DNA from: Brachionus manjavacas | Taxonomy: Eukaryota; Rotifera; Eurotatoria; Ploima; Brachionidae | DNA length: 64,000 nt | Direction: 5' to 3' | Assembly (NCBI GenBank): GCA_019054805.1 | Contig: JAHQIY010000001.1 | Coordinates: 4,106,501 to 4,170,500, forward strand | Part shown: positions 21,228 to 33,160 of the stretch, piece by piece | Layout: the number at the start of each line of letters is the position of its first letter | Position numbering within the stretch: position 1 is the stretch's first letter | The notes under the pieces: model-generated | What the model was told of the DNA's origin: nothing | Seen by the model: the letters and a program-made list of their open reading frames with translations, nothing else | Databases searched by the model: none | Translations under genes and position numbers: made by a program

Positions 21228-24200
21228 ATATTTTTTTTTCCAATAAAAGACTTGTTAAAAGGTTAATTATTAAAGTATAAGAAAGGTTTTTCTCTTAATA
21301 AAGATGGATATTGATGAATTCGGTATCAAGTTACACTACAGAAAATAAAAATTTTTTTGACAGCTTAAAAAATAATTAGAAAATTTCACAATATCTGTGC
21401 ACCAATTGTGTTTTAAATAGAGTATTAAAATAAAACTTTTCAAGATTTAATAGTTTAAATTTAAAGTTTCAAATACGATAAATTTAAATTTCTTAATTAT
21501 GAAAAATGCTTCGTAGATGAACCATCACTTAATGGCAAGCAGTTTTGGAGAAAGCGCTTATAAAAATCTTTTGAGCTTTAAATACTTGAAAACATTTTAC
21601 TAAATCTCAATGCATTCCAATCCACTTTGTATTTTATAATACTTGATTATAAATGATGTCTCATTTCTATTAAGTCATGATCTTGTTTAAATCTTAAAAA
21701 ACTGATAAAATAAAAAATGAAGCATGATATATTTTTGGATTGCTCAATGCAATACTTCAATTTATTGATGACGGTTTTCGTTATGAAATGAAACATAAAT
21801 TGATAGACAACTAAGTAAAATGTATCTCGAAGTAAACGTAATCATCTGAATAGAGTGACATGTCTTTAAAATAGAGTACTCTATTTTAGTGATATGTTAT
21901 TCAAAATTGAGCACTGTTTAAAAAAAAAGAAATTCAATTTTAGTGACATGTGATAAAAAGTGAACACATTTTATTTAAAGCTTGTTTAAAATTCTTTATA
22001 AAATGAAAATTGAATTAACTATGTTTTTTAACTATGTTAAAGTCGGAAGTTTTTTTTTTTTAATATGGGTCAAATTTATTAATTTTTAAGGCATGTCATT
22101 AAAATTGAACATTACTCTTTTTAAAAACAATGCTCATTTTTTAGTGATATGTCACTAAATTCGGATAATTACGTTACTTAGTTAATTGTTTCTATAGCTA
22201 GCAAAGAGTTTCTAGATTTGAACAGATTTTAAATGCTGAAAAGGGTTGAATTCTAATAAAAACAAGCTTAAATCATGATTTTTTGTACTCATTTCAATCC
22301 CGATGCCTTCTTAACAATCAAAACAATGAAAATTTCAGCTAGCCTACATTAATATAATTTCAGCACTTATCTGTAATCTGAAAAAAGCTTAATTTTTTAC
22401 TGTCTTCGAACAATTTATTATCAGATAAGATTATTTTGTATTATTTTACCAAGACAAAAAACATTTTTTGTTGCAAATTTCAAATAAAAAGTTTCACAAA
22501 CTTAAACTCGAAAATTGTTTCTATTTCATTTTTTGCTTATTTCTAATTCTGTGATAAGGGATTTTAAAATTAAATTTAAAATTTTTTTTTTCAATTTAAG
22601 AAAAGTTGAAAATATTTTGGGGAAAGCTGTATGAAATCGTTTTTAATTACTTGAACTTATATACACGCAGGTTTAATTTTATATAATTGTTTGAAAATCA
22701 TGTAAAATTTTTGGCAAAATTTAAGTGCTATTTTAGATCAAATTTTCTATTTAGCTGAAAATAAAAAAATATAATTTTAGTTTTAAAATAAAATTTTTTG
22801 TTTTTTGCCTATATCAAATAGTTAGAATTGCAAATTAATGTTATTTTTATTTAACAATATTAATTATATTTGAAGATTTATTAAAATAAATCTTTAATTT
22901 AAAAAAAAATCTCAAATTTTATTTATTAACTTTTTTGGATAGTTCAAACAAACTAGATCATTATTTTAACATAGTGCTTTTAATCTACATTACCTTTTTT
23001 CATAATTTAAGCTAATTTCAAAACATTTTTCAATAATGTAAATTATTTGTAAAATTTTAGGTCTGTTAGAATCCTATTACATGACTTTTAGAGAAACTTT
23101 AAAAAATTAAAAAATCTACGCTAATTAAACATTAAATTTTGGAAGGTAAAAATAATGATTGCTCAAGTAAAGAGGAATATAAGCCTTCAAGATAAATTAT
23201 TAGCCCAAAACATGTTTTTATTTTAAATTAGTTTATAAAGTATTTTTCTATTTATGTTGTCTAATAACAACATTTTCAGCCCTTTAAAAAATATTGATCA
23301 AGAAGGCGGGCTGTAATTAAAGACAATTATTATGGATATAAAAACTTTAAATTTAGCCAGCATTCATCAGATATGAGTGAAATTGTTATTTATTTCAACT
23401 AGTTTTTTTTTGATTTTTTGTCTCAAATTTAAACATTACAAAAAAGAAAATAAAGCTTTTAATATTCTTTAAACAAAACAATAATTGAATGAACAATTTG
23501 CCTTCATTTAGCTTAACATTAAAAAAATATTATTTTATGTTGTTCTAAATATTTTTTAATTTAATCTTTTTTTTAATTTTTTGGGTTGTATTGAATTGAA
23601 TAATAAATTGTGTTTTGAAATTTCTTTCACTTTGAGTCTCATAAAAAATGTTTTTGAAGTATAATTTCAATTTTTAATTTTACCATTATTTAATATAAAT
23701 TTTTATTAATTGACAAATTAATTTAGATATTTTCGAAATAAATGATGGCCTAAACTTTTTTTATCACTAATTTAAGTTCACTTGTATAAATTTACACACA
23801 TCTACTTAAAATAAATTTTGGCGTATAATACGATTTTATTAAGATAAAAATAATTTTTTAATGTTAAAAAAGTTTATTTTGGAAAAAAATTTAAAATCTA
23901 AAAATCTAGCAATTACTTGAGTGTCTTGAGTGTCTTGAGTGTCCATTCTTTCAATAAAACTATTATCGGGTTCGTTTTCCAAATCAAGCATTTTAAAATT
24001 TTGTGAAAAATTATTTTAAAATTTTAAAAATAATTGCTAGGTTAAAATAGGTTTTTGAAATCAAAGTTGTTTATTTTTTTAAAGTTATTTTAATGCAGAA
24101 TTTTCTATAAAATAAATTTATTTTAGTGAAAAAAAAATAATTTTAGTAACAAAAATAATTTCTAGCCATTAATGATTGAATTTTACACAATCTTAAAATT

Positions 24201-24923
24201 AAATATCAAATGATCATGATTCACTTCTAATTTGATTTTTTTAATGACAAACATAAATGAGCTAAAAAAAATCAAACACATCTGCAAAATGCTCCAACAT
24301 TGACAAAATATTTTGGGTAAAATTTAGGCAATTGGGAAAGGAGCGAAATCCTTTTATTCATCTTTATAAACACAAAAAATCAAAAAAGTTTTGGAAAAAA
24401 AAATTTGAATTTCTGAAAAATATATTTAATTATTATGATGAAAACTAAAATGGAATGATTAAAATTTAATTATTTAATTAGTATTTTAAATTATCACTAT
24501 TTATTTAAATCTTTTATCTTTTATCTATGTTCAAATTTCTCTCTGTTTTTTGTTTAGTCAAATTTGGAACAAAAAAACGATAAAAGTTTTTTTTTTTTAA
24601 TTGTTAAAAATTAGTTCTTTAATGGCTACAAAATGCAAAAAACTTTGTTCCATTAACACTTTTTTAAGACAAAAAATATGCAAATTAAAATAGATAGAGA
24701 TTTCTAAAAAAAATTATCTTAATTAAATCGAAAAAGTAAATAAAAATTCACAATTATAAATTATGTAAAAACGAAAGATGGTTTACTTTGATGTGTAAAC
24801 TTTTTGATATGAGACATGTTAATCAAATGAATACAAAAAAAATTGCCAATTTTTATTATAGTACATTTTGTTAAAGTTTATAAAATTTAAAAGCAATAAA
24901 AAAATTTTATTTGATACAAAAGC
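21228..24923. other. 3.7-kb intergenic region with inverted motif cluster
   Basis: No coding frame is seen. A motif near AGTGACATGT occurs several times in both orientations between 21855 and 22160. It is associated with a perfect 22-bp palindrome TAAAATAGAGTACTCTATTTTA at 21867-21888. A short 10-bp tandem repeat (TTGAGTGTC type) lies near 23918-23943. The rest is AT-rich. Confidence 0.55.
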
Positions 24924-26156
24924 TCAATTTTTTGTCTTACTCGCGTGATCAATGTACACACTATTTGAAGTAATGAAGCTGTCATTGTTAAAATCTTGGT
25001 CCCAGTTGAACATTATCTCCGAATTGTTACGATCAAATTTACACTTTTGACTTTAGTGCAAAAAAAAGACAATAAAATTTTTTTGATTTTCTTTTAATTT
25101 AGAATAAAACTCACGAGCTTTTAATTCGTGCAGTTGAGTTAATAGTGCTGTGATTGTTCAAAATCCATTTATTCCAATCAATGTTTTCGCGTGTTTCACC
25201 ATCATTCAAAATTCTAGGCAATCTGGCCCTTTCCACTTGGCTTGAGGAGAATTTCTTTCCCGTCAAACATTTGTATATTAACTTTTGCTCGTCATTGTCC
25301 TTACGAAATCGAACAGAGGTCGGGTCTTTAAACGGCCTGACAAAGCTTGCCTCCAACGGCACCAGATTAACAGGATCATACTCTTCGCTCTGAAAGTCGT
25401 CCCTGAACACACATCCCCTCTGATTCGTGTGACTCAAGTACTCGTCATAGCGCAAGTCGCGCAAAGACCGCGCAAACTTGGCACTTGGACTGTTCATGTT
25501 CTTCTGGATTTCGCGCTTGATCGGCTCATATACATGCAGGTGCCAATTTTTGTAAATCAATTCCTTTTTGCGAAGCTGGCTCACATCCGATTTTTCAATA
25601 TCCCTCTTGATTTCCTTCAAGTCTAAATTAATTTAAGCTAAAACTTCAATTTCAAAAAACTCAATTACTTCAATCATTTGTTTCTGCTGAGCCAGATATT
25701 CATTTAGTCTGATCTTTAAAAAAAGTAAATGAGAGAAAATTGGGCGTAGAATGGGCCAAAGTCCAGCTAGTGCAACTAGCTTTACTTTGACAAAATGTGC
25801 AGCTAATTATAAGTTACATAATATTCTAGATCTGAAGGACTTTCATTTATTTTTTGCTGAATTAAATTGTTCATGCACTTGACTTTTTTGAAGTTAAGCT
25901 TTTTCAATGGATGCTTTGAGTAAAAGTCTTTGGTCAAGTGCTGCGGGTCAAAAGGCATAGTGACCTGGTGGGCTTTTGTCTCGGTTTTGGCAGGCGCATC
26001 GATGAGCTGAGTGAACGAGGCCACGGAATGTGTCTTGGGGTGCTTTTTGAGCCGGTCCGAGCTCAACTCGACATCATCATTCAAGAGACTGACCAAATCG
26101 GAGTTGTGTGCGCTTATTTTTCCCGAGTTGCTCTTCTGACACACCATCGAAATCAT
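24924..26156 (-). CDS. FAM228-family protein
   Basis: Four minus-strand exons, 26156-25818, 25713-25669, 25614-25115 and 25050-24924, all join in phase at GT-AG introns and give 336 aa. The third exon has the family core: KNWHLHVYEPIKREI, then LRDLRYDEYLSHTNQRG, CVFRDDF and EEYDPVNL. FAM228A/B are poorly characterised animal proteins; their cellular role is unknown and expression in ciliated or male germ cells is only suspected. The N-terminal exon is Ser/Lys-rich and unstructured. The start at 26156 is preceded by an in-frame TAG. The third exon's donor GTGAGT lies over the apparent stop, so the true end is in exon 4 (TGA at 24924-24926). Confidence 0.75.
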
Positions 26157-28212
26157 TGCCGAACCAATTTGTTTCTATTATGCAAATTCTTGAGGTAATT
26201 TCCAACTATGAACAAAGCTCAAAAGAAAGCCGAGTTAAACATAAACAGAAATCTATTACTATAGAAATATGAAAATAAAAATTTCGTTTTTTTTTATTTT
26301 TAAATTTGTAAATTAAATAAAAATTTAAATAGCTTAATTAATATCATTTGTAAATATTTAAATGTTTTAAATAGAATAGGATAAATACCTTGGAAACAAT
26401 GTAGACTAAGACAGGCTCTTTATCACTCGCGTGATTAAACATATCCGATTAGAATTTAGCTTCAGAGTTCCAATTAATGAGAAGCCATTGAGAGACTAAA
26501 GCATTTCAAAGTATGCTGTAGACTTTAAGCTAATTGCTATGGCTTCGACAAACTTATCTTATCGAGTTATATGAATAATTAAAGCCTAGAATGCTTAAGG
26601 CTTCTAAACGTCTTAAGTTTAATTGTAGCGATTGTATGTGCGTTGCCCTCATCCACTCTGTTTTGATTTAATTAACTTTCTTCTTCTATTGTCCCCTTCT
26701 TTATTATAATCACCCGATATTTTATTGACTCTTAAAGTTGATTAACACTAAATAAATTTTTATTCTAATTTAAAGTAAATTTTGAATCTTTCGAGAGACT
26801 TTTGAAATTAAAATATGATTTCTAGAAGCAATATTCTAAAAATTTTTTGAATAATTAAATAATTTAAGAATTGTCTATTTGGCTATTAGGCAAAGCTGAT
26901 TTAACACTAAGGTTCTTCGAAATTAAAGCCTTTCTAGGAGTTTTTAAAATTTCAAAAATTAAAAATAACAAAAATTTTCCCATGCATAAATAATCTAAAT
27001 ATTTGTTTCTATTTTCTTCTTTTGGTAAAAATGTTCATTCAATTTTGGAAAAAAATGAAAAAAATGCGATGCTTCAAATTTATTTAAAAAATATGAGATT
27101 GACCAAAATAAAATGGCATAGTCTTTTTTTTCCCCAAAAAAATACACATTTATCCGAAAATATATACAGCTAACAAAAAAAATTTAATTCTACTATTTAT
27201 TTTTTTGTTATCAATAAGTAATATAAAAAACAAAAAGTTTTGTCTCAATTTAATTTGTATTTTGTACAAACCATTCTTTAGCTTGAGCCTTTCTTCATCG
27301 TTTATTTTTCATTCCCATATCCCTAACTCAAACTCGCAATATACTCGCCTTCTTTTTGCTTTACCAAGTTGTTTATCAAGCTGTTCGTCGAGTTCTAGAG
27401 CCATTTGTTTAGAACTACTGCGTCTTCATCGTCAGAGTAAAAATCACCATCACTTTCAATGTTTATCATTTTTAAGACTTTTTAGATAATTCAATATATT
27501 TTGCATGGAAAAATATTTTTAGACACAGATTTTTTTCTAGAAGCATGTATATTATTTGGAAAAATATTTTTTTTTTAAGTGAAATAAAAAGACAAATGAG
27601 TAGTAAAAATAAATTATCCCCAAATAAAATAGTTATTTTAATTAGTTAGTTTTTAGTATAATTAAGAAAGGAAAAAAATTATAAAAAAATTATAAAAAAT
27701 AGTGAAATTGAGAAAATATAACGATAGGGTTATTTTAATGCAAATGTAAAACAAAGAAAAACAAAAATTTGTTTTTAAAATGCAAATTTCTTTGAAAAAA
27801 AATATTGAATTATTTAAAATTCTTTGCTCATACAATAGCTGACCTTAATAACTTTGAAAAAATTTTTTCCGATTTCTACAGTTACATATATTGGGGTCTC
27901 ATGAGAAATGGTAAAATTTGCATTTAATTCACTGATATCAAATTGCATCTAAAAAACAAAACTTTTTGTTTTATATTTTTTAAGTATTAAAGTTTTCTTA
28001 ACTCAATTTTCAGAATCTAGAAAAATATTATACAAGTTAATTTTACCCTTTATATTATTTTAGTAATTTTCATGGATTCTGGAGGTTCAAATGAAAAATT
28101 AATGAGCATTCGTTCTAAAAATGGCATTTTTTAATATTCCTTTTAGAAAAAATCAATATTTAAAGGATTCAATCCTAAAGAAATATGAAAATAAATGTTT
28201 AAGTTGAAATAG
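26157..28212. other. 2-kb intergenic region, no gene supported
   Basis: AT-rich with a slightly more GC-rich block at 26390-26720 and a Ser/Leu-rich plus-strand frame at 27205-27489 that looks like a shadow. On the minus strand 27475-27400 reads a short acidic peptide that stops after about 24 codons, perhaps a remnant. Confidence 0.45.
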
Positions 28213-28790
28213 CTAGAGGTTAGACATGTTTAAATATTTACACAAAGCAATTACACAATGGATTTGGTTACTCGACATATCTTGATCAAAACCTTCTCTA
28301 TATTCTTCAACCAGTCTGATGACCAATGGAACAGAATGACTCAATCCTGCCCTGACATATTTCTCACTCAACTCAAAAAGTCTATTTGAGACTGTTAGTA
28401 ATTTAAGTTTATTGAAATCCTTTTGGTACATAATATTGGAGGGATATCATTTTACAGCTTTAAATAGATCGAACTGCTGAATTTTCAAAAGCTTGTATTT
28501 TTTTAACATTAGTTTCTGAGAATAAATTTAAACAAGTAAAAGCATAATCCAAGATTGATCCTATCAAAGATTTGTAAAAATTACCTAAGGTTTTTGGTTC
28601 TAAACCCCATTTCTTATTTGAGAGATATTTTATTATATTAAGTCTTGAATTACATCGCTCTTTTAATTCATCTACCATTGGACAAAGGGTAAGTCTTGAG
28701 TCCAATGTGATGCCTAAGAATTTGACTTTTTCCTCATTATTTAAAATGTTACCATTTAATTTTAAGGTTAAGATTGATTTCAACTTTAGT
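28213..28790 (-). mobile_element. LINE-1f 3' fragment (RT C-terminus)
   Basis: The minus strand reads VKFLGITLDSRLT, KWGLEPKTLGNFYKSLIGS and, in another frame, KLLTVSNRLFELSEKYV. These match the C-terminal region of the large LINE at 38072-42441. It is 5'-truncated, as typical of target-primed reverse transcription, and frameshifted. I use 'LINE-1f' only as a label for this family in the window. Confidence 0.8.
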
Positions 28791-29118
28791 TTTTTTTTCT
28801 CTAAGATTCTGTAATATGACTTTTCAAAAAAATTGAAAAATACTAAGTACTTTTATGTAAACAAAAACGGGATTATAAAAAATTTTTCTAGGAGTAATTG
28901 AGTATGCCAATTACGAATAAGACATTAGAAATTTTAAAGGCGAAAGGTATGAGGACTGTAAAAGGGAATTTTTTTTTAATTGATACAAGTTAAAAAAAAA
29001 TTCTAGCAATATTCTCTGAATTATCAAAAATAATTAAATAAATCAAAATCATAATCATAATCAAGGAAAAGCATAATCCAAATATTTACCATTCATACCT
29101 GTTTTTACCTTAGGAATG

Positions 29119-29149
29119 AATCGTTTAATAATCCAATTATTAAACGATT
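29119..29149. repeat. Perfect 14-bp-arm hairpin
   Basis: AATCGTTTAATAAT (29119-29132) and its exact complement ATTATTAAACGATT (29136-29149) are separated by CCA. No poly-T follows, so it is not an obvious terminator. Confidence 0.8.
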
Positions 29150-29557
29150 TATTCTCAAACTTAACAAGAACTAATTCAGGTCTGCTGTATTGCCGAGCTC
29201 TTTAAATTCTAATTCTTCTCTTTAGTCTACTACCGACTATATCAACTTCGTTTTGATCGTGTTTTTTTTTCCTTTATGATTGCCAGTTTCTAAGACCGAT
29301 AATGTTGTTTTCTTTACTTTCTTTAGTTTTTACTCCACGATTTCTTATAGCTGATCAAAAAATTACTTCTATTTATTAAATGTGTCCAAAAAAGAATTTA
29401 GTCTTTCATGTGAACATGTTGAAAACACCGATTTATTGCTGATCGAAAAATTGTATTTATATTAGAAGAATTAAGGAATGTATATCTTAAATTGAATTTT
29501 CTATTTAAGATAAGCATCAATTTAAATAGTGTAACTGTGCTTGTTCAGGCTTTAGAC

Positions 29558-30052
29558 AGCATTGTGAAGTTTCGTTCATAAAGTTCAGTTCAAAATCTTA
29601 AATTCGTATATATTTTGAATGGAATGAAGTGATAAAATGAAAATTTAGCACATGATGTAACAAAAAATGTTACAGGACTTGCTCAAAAAAAAACAAAAAA
29701 AAATTCCAATTAACCAATTATTGATTTTCCTAAAAAACAAAATGAATGTTAAGTTGGTTTTGAAATAAAAAATTTCGAAATTTAAAATTAAACACTTAAA
29801 AAATTTTTAAAATATTGCAAATAAAACTTCTTTTTTTACAAAGACAAATAAATTGTCTTAAATTCGATTGATTTTAAAAGTCGATGATTAATTAAAAGAA
29901 AACTTTCAGAATTTATTTTCAAGGTGCAGCAACTTTTGTTACACATTGTTACATATTTTACAGGAGTAAATTTTTTTCATTCATCGAAAAATTTGAATTA
30001 AGAAATTTTTTCTTGAACTTTTTGAACTTTTTGAACAAAACTTCACAATGCT
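29558..30052. mobile_element. 495-bp MITE with 9-bp target duplication
   Basis: The ends are inverted: AGCATTGTGAAGTTTCGTTC on the left and its near-complement ending CACAATGCT on the right, degenerating after about 30 bp. The exact 9-bp direct repeat GCTTTAGAC flanks it at 29549-29557 and 30053-30061. Nine-base duplications are characteristic of Mutator-like elements. There is no open frame, so the copy is non-autonomous. Confidence 0.8.
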
Positions 30053-30129
30053 GCTTTAGACAGATAATAACAAGATTAAGGAGCTAAGAAGCCACTATAA
30101 GACTAAAACAGTTGTTTGAATCAAATTAA

Positions 30130-30388
30130 TAGATTGATGTAATTGATGGGCTGTAAGGGTCCTCATTTCAAGATTCCATTTGTTTTAGCCTCTTGACACT
30201 TAATACAATTCCGAACATTTTCGTCTACTTCTTTATGCTGTTTAAGCCACTAATATTTAGATTCGATCTTCCCAGCTATTGTTGTCATACCAAAATGTCC
30301 ACCTAATTCTGAATCGTGCATTTGCCTAAGAATATCTTTTCTAATCGTTCGAGGGACAATAAATTGATATCTTAACTGGTTATCACCT
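30130..30388 (-). pseudogene. Gypsy-type integrase fragment (H2C2 zinc-binding domain)
   Basis: The minus strand reads YQFIVPRTIRKDILRQMHD, SELGGHFGMTTIAGKIESKY, then after one TAG, KEVDENVRNCIKCQEAKTN. This is the HHCC zinc-binding domain at the N-terminus of Ty3/Gypsy integrase (integrase_H2C2), with MHDSELGGH supplying the histidines and CIKC the cysteines. It guides integrase multimerisation on LTR ends. The in-frame stop and the lack of a core domain show it is a dead fragment. No LTRs were found nearby. Confidence 0.75.
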
Positions 30389-30954
30389 ATTTTCATTTTC
30401 TACAGAGAACGCCATTTATAGCTCTTAAACTGTCCAATTTAAAATAAGTTTTGAAATAACAACTGAATCCCTTTTTTATTTAAGTAAGAAGTTTTTTGTT
30501 TTAGTGAAGTCTATTCTTAAAGAAATTTTTGCATTTGAATTAATTTTAATTTTTTAATTTAAATTTACTATATTAAAGAAAGCATTTAAATAAATTTTAT
30601 TTTATAATGAGTAAAATAGGAGTAAAAAATATGAAATTAAATTTACAGTACTGCTACGGTAAGTGGCTCGTTAAAAAATTACGAAAATTTACAAAAGTGT
30701 TTTTATGAAATATTACGTTAATTAATATTATTTGATGCTAATTTACCTAATTTTACAAATTTTAGCGTAAAACCGAAAAGTCCAAAATTTCTCCAATTAT
30801 GTGTTAATTTTGGTAAAATAACTCAAAACTTAGTTTTTTATAAGTTATAAACAAAAAAATATTTAACAAAAACTAAATCAAAAAATTTAATCACTTTAAA
30901 TCTAAGTTTAAAGCTTCTTTAAAAAAAATTTGTATCAAAATTGATTTGATATCA

Positions 30955-32050
30955 TTCATCAGAAGATGGGAAAAACCCACTGACAAGTAGACCTTATGGG
31001 AAAAAATAAATAAATTTAGAGCATAAAATGATAAAATTTATATTTGATTTAAAATATGATTTTAAATTATAAGGAATTCACAACTGTAACAAAAGGAAAA
31101 ATGCTTCGAAGAACTCTCATCTTCAATATTTAATCCTAATTCTGACTTAATTGATACTGAGTAGGATATTGAAATTAGTGATGTTGGTTATCGACTGCTT
31201 GGTTAACAAATAACTTAAACAAAAATTCGGTAAGCCAAATATTTAGTTAAAAATTTGTTTCTGTAAATTTTAGTTTCGATTATTATTCAAATGATATTCA
31301 AATTCAAAAAAAATAATTCATTTTAATGGTTTATTGAAAAGGATTCTTGAAGATTAAATTTATAAAAAATTTATAATAATTTGTCTTAATTAATTACAAA
31401 AAAATTTAATAAAATAAATAAAATAAAAAAATGATTTGATTTGAAAGGGAAAATGTTTAATTTAATGTGCTAAATTAATCTTTTAGACAAAATTTCTAAA
31501 AAAATATTAACAGATGTTTTCGTCTTGAAATAAATTGAATAAGTAAAAATAAAGTCTATAAACCGAATTTTTGGCTAACCAAAATAAGCTTACCTCAAAA
31601 CCAAGCAATACTTAATTATTACTCTGAAATTTTTAAAAATTATTCGACTATTCTTTCCCTTGCTTGAATTCATTTTCAGAAAATAATATCAAAAACTTCA
31701 GGAAATTCAAAATACAGCAGTCAGATCTATCCCTAAGTTAAAATATGATACTCTCTCCAACATCGTGAATCATGAAGCTTTTAATAAACTTAAATTACTA
31801 ACAGTCTCGAATCGGCTTTTTGAGTTGAGTGAGAGATATGTTGGGACAGGACTGAGTCATTCTATTCCATTGGTTGTAAGACTGGTGGAGGAATACTAAC
31901 AAGGTTTCGAATCGAAATATATTGAATACCCAAATCCATTGTTTAATTGCTACCTTGCTATTTCCTCTCTTTTTGCTGAAGCTTCAACTATGTAAACATG
32001 AGCCACATGTAACAGACTTTTTCTATTGTTGTCTTTATTATTATTGTTTA
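30955..32050 (+). mobile_element. LINE-1f fragments, internally deleted, with insertion
   Basis: The plus strand has three pieces homologous to the LINE at 38072-42441. They are GKNPLTSRP at 30965-31020, SSIFNPNSDLIDT at 31110-31165, and, after an interruption, LNYYSEIFKNYSTIL at 31608-31655 running on into the RT C-terminus (FNKLKLLTVSNRLFELSERY) to about 31990. The RT catalytic portion is deleted. The gap at about 31170-31605 is filled by unrelated DNA whose ends carry TGCTTGGTT/AACCAAGCA inverted motifs, probably a small transposon. Confidence 0.7.
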
Positions 32051-32216
32051 GGTTTTGTATCAGGAACATGAACATATAACTACTCCTGGTTGACTATAAA
32101 AATTATTCTCATTAGGACAAAAAAAGGAAAAATTTTTGTTACAAATTTAAGAATACTTGTAATTTAAGAAGTTAATGCTTAAAGCGTATAGTGACATCTT
32201 TAGTCATGCTGATTAG

Positions 32217-32410
32217 ATTCGAACTTTATCTGTCTTAAGTTTCTTTTTCGAACCAAGACGACCTGGACATTGTTGACATGCCCGATGTAAATTTCTCATT
32301 TTAACACACAAAAGATTAAGTTTACTGAAAATTTGAATATTTTGAATTAAATATTTGCATCCACATGTCCGTTTCTTAATGCCTAGCTTTGTTTTATTTT
32401 TATGATTTTT
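32217..32410 (-). CDS. Short Cys-rich exon or remnant, unassigned
   Basis: The minus strand from about 32410 reads a basic start (NHKNKTKLGIKK), then RTCGCKYL, CVKMRNLHRACQQC and PGRLGSKKKLK before TAA. Several cysteines in CxC and CxxC spacing suggest a zinc-binding segment. There is no ATG; a possible acceptor (TTTTTGAAG) precedes it. It could be a terminal exon or a transposon-derived piece. No family was recognised. Confidence 0.3.
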
Positions 32411-32679
32411 AGATCTTCAAAAATTAAGAAATTTAGAAGAAGTTTATTAATTTTTGGAGAGCAGTTTTTGTCTTAGTCGAATTATTTTTGTGCTGAATAA
32501 AAATAAAAAAGATTAGTGCACGAGTCAATTATATTCAAGTTTAATTCGATTAAATTTTGGAACACGACTGGAATTATTTAGTGCTCAATTAAATCCCATC
32601 CAATTCTAATATTTTAAAAAGGATTTTTTGAACAAATTTTTAAGTGAATTATTTAAAGACGAACTTTTGGCTCTTTTCA

Positions 32680-33160
32680 TAAGTTCTTTCTTTAGGCCGT
32701 GTGGACATAAAGCACTGGATTCCAATGCAGAACTACCCTTTTTGAGAAAGAGGAATCTGGCGCTTACCGCAGCTGAATTTCAAATTTGAGCCGAGAAATT
32801 TTATCTCTGATGCTATTCCCTCTTAATGCCGTAACAGGACCCTTGTTTTCTGATCTTTACACAGTTTCATGCGCCACACATCTTTTCTCTGACACACTGA
32901 ATAAAGATTTTTCTTTATTTACTATACCGAGTATTTTTGAGTCATCTGCATTAAATTCCATTCTATTTGAAACGCAGTCAGGGAGGTCATTTATGTACAG
33001 AACAAATAACAGGAATCCGAGTACAGATCCTTGTGGAACTCCACTCAATATCTCTGACCATTCAGATACTCCATTATCAAGACAACTCGCTGAGTTCTCT
33101 TACTCAAAGTCTTTGAACCACCTAAACCATTTTCTCAACAAAGCAATTTAAGAATTTTAT
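32680..33160 (-). mobile_element. LINE RT fragment (second LINE family)
   Basis: The minus strand reads SGVPQGSVLGFLLFVLYIND and LPDCVSN, then a decayed active-site region in which the usual FADD reads NADD. Flanking frames contain remnants of the RDFLSERTQ-type motif. It is inside the duplicated segment, so the duplicate at 43590-44150 is the same relic. Confidence 0.75.

Noticed and set aside
27205..27489. 94-codon plus-strand frame rich in Ser and Leu
   Set aside because: It lacks an ATG at its first codon, has no homology, and its composition fits a chance frame.
32786..33151. 121-codon plus-strand frame, repeated at 43771-44136
   Set aside because: Antisense shadow of a LINE reverse-transcriptase fragment; conserved only because the segment is duplicated.
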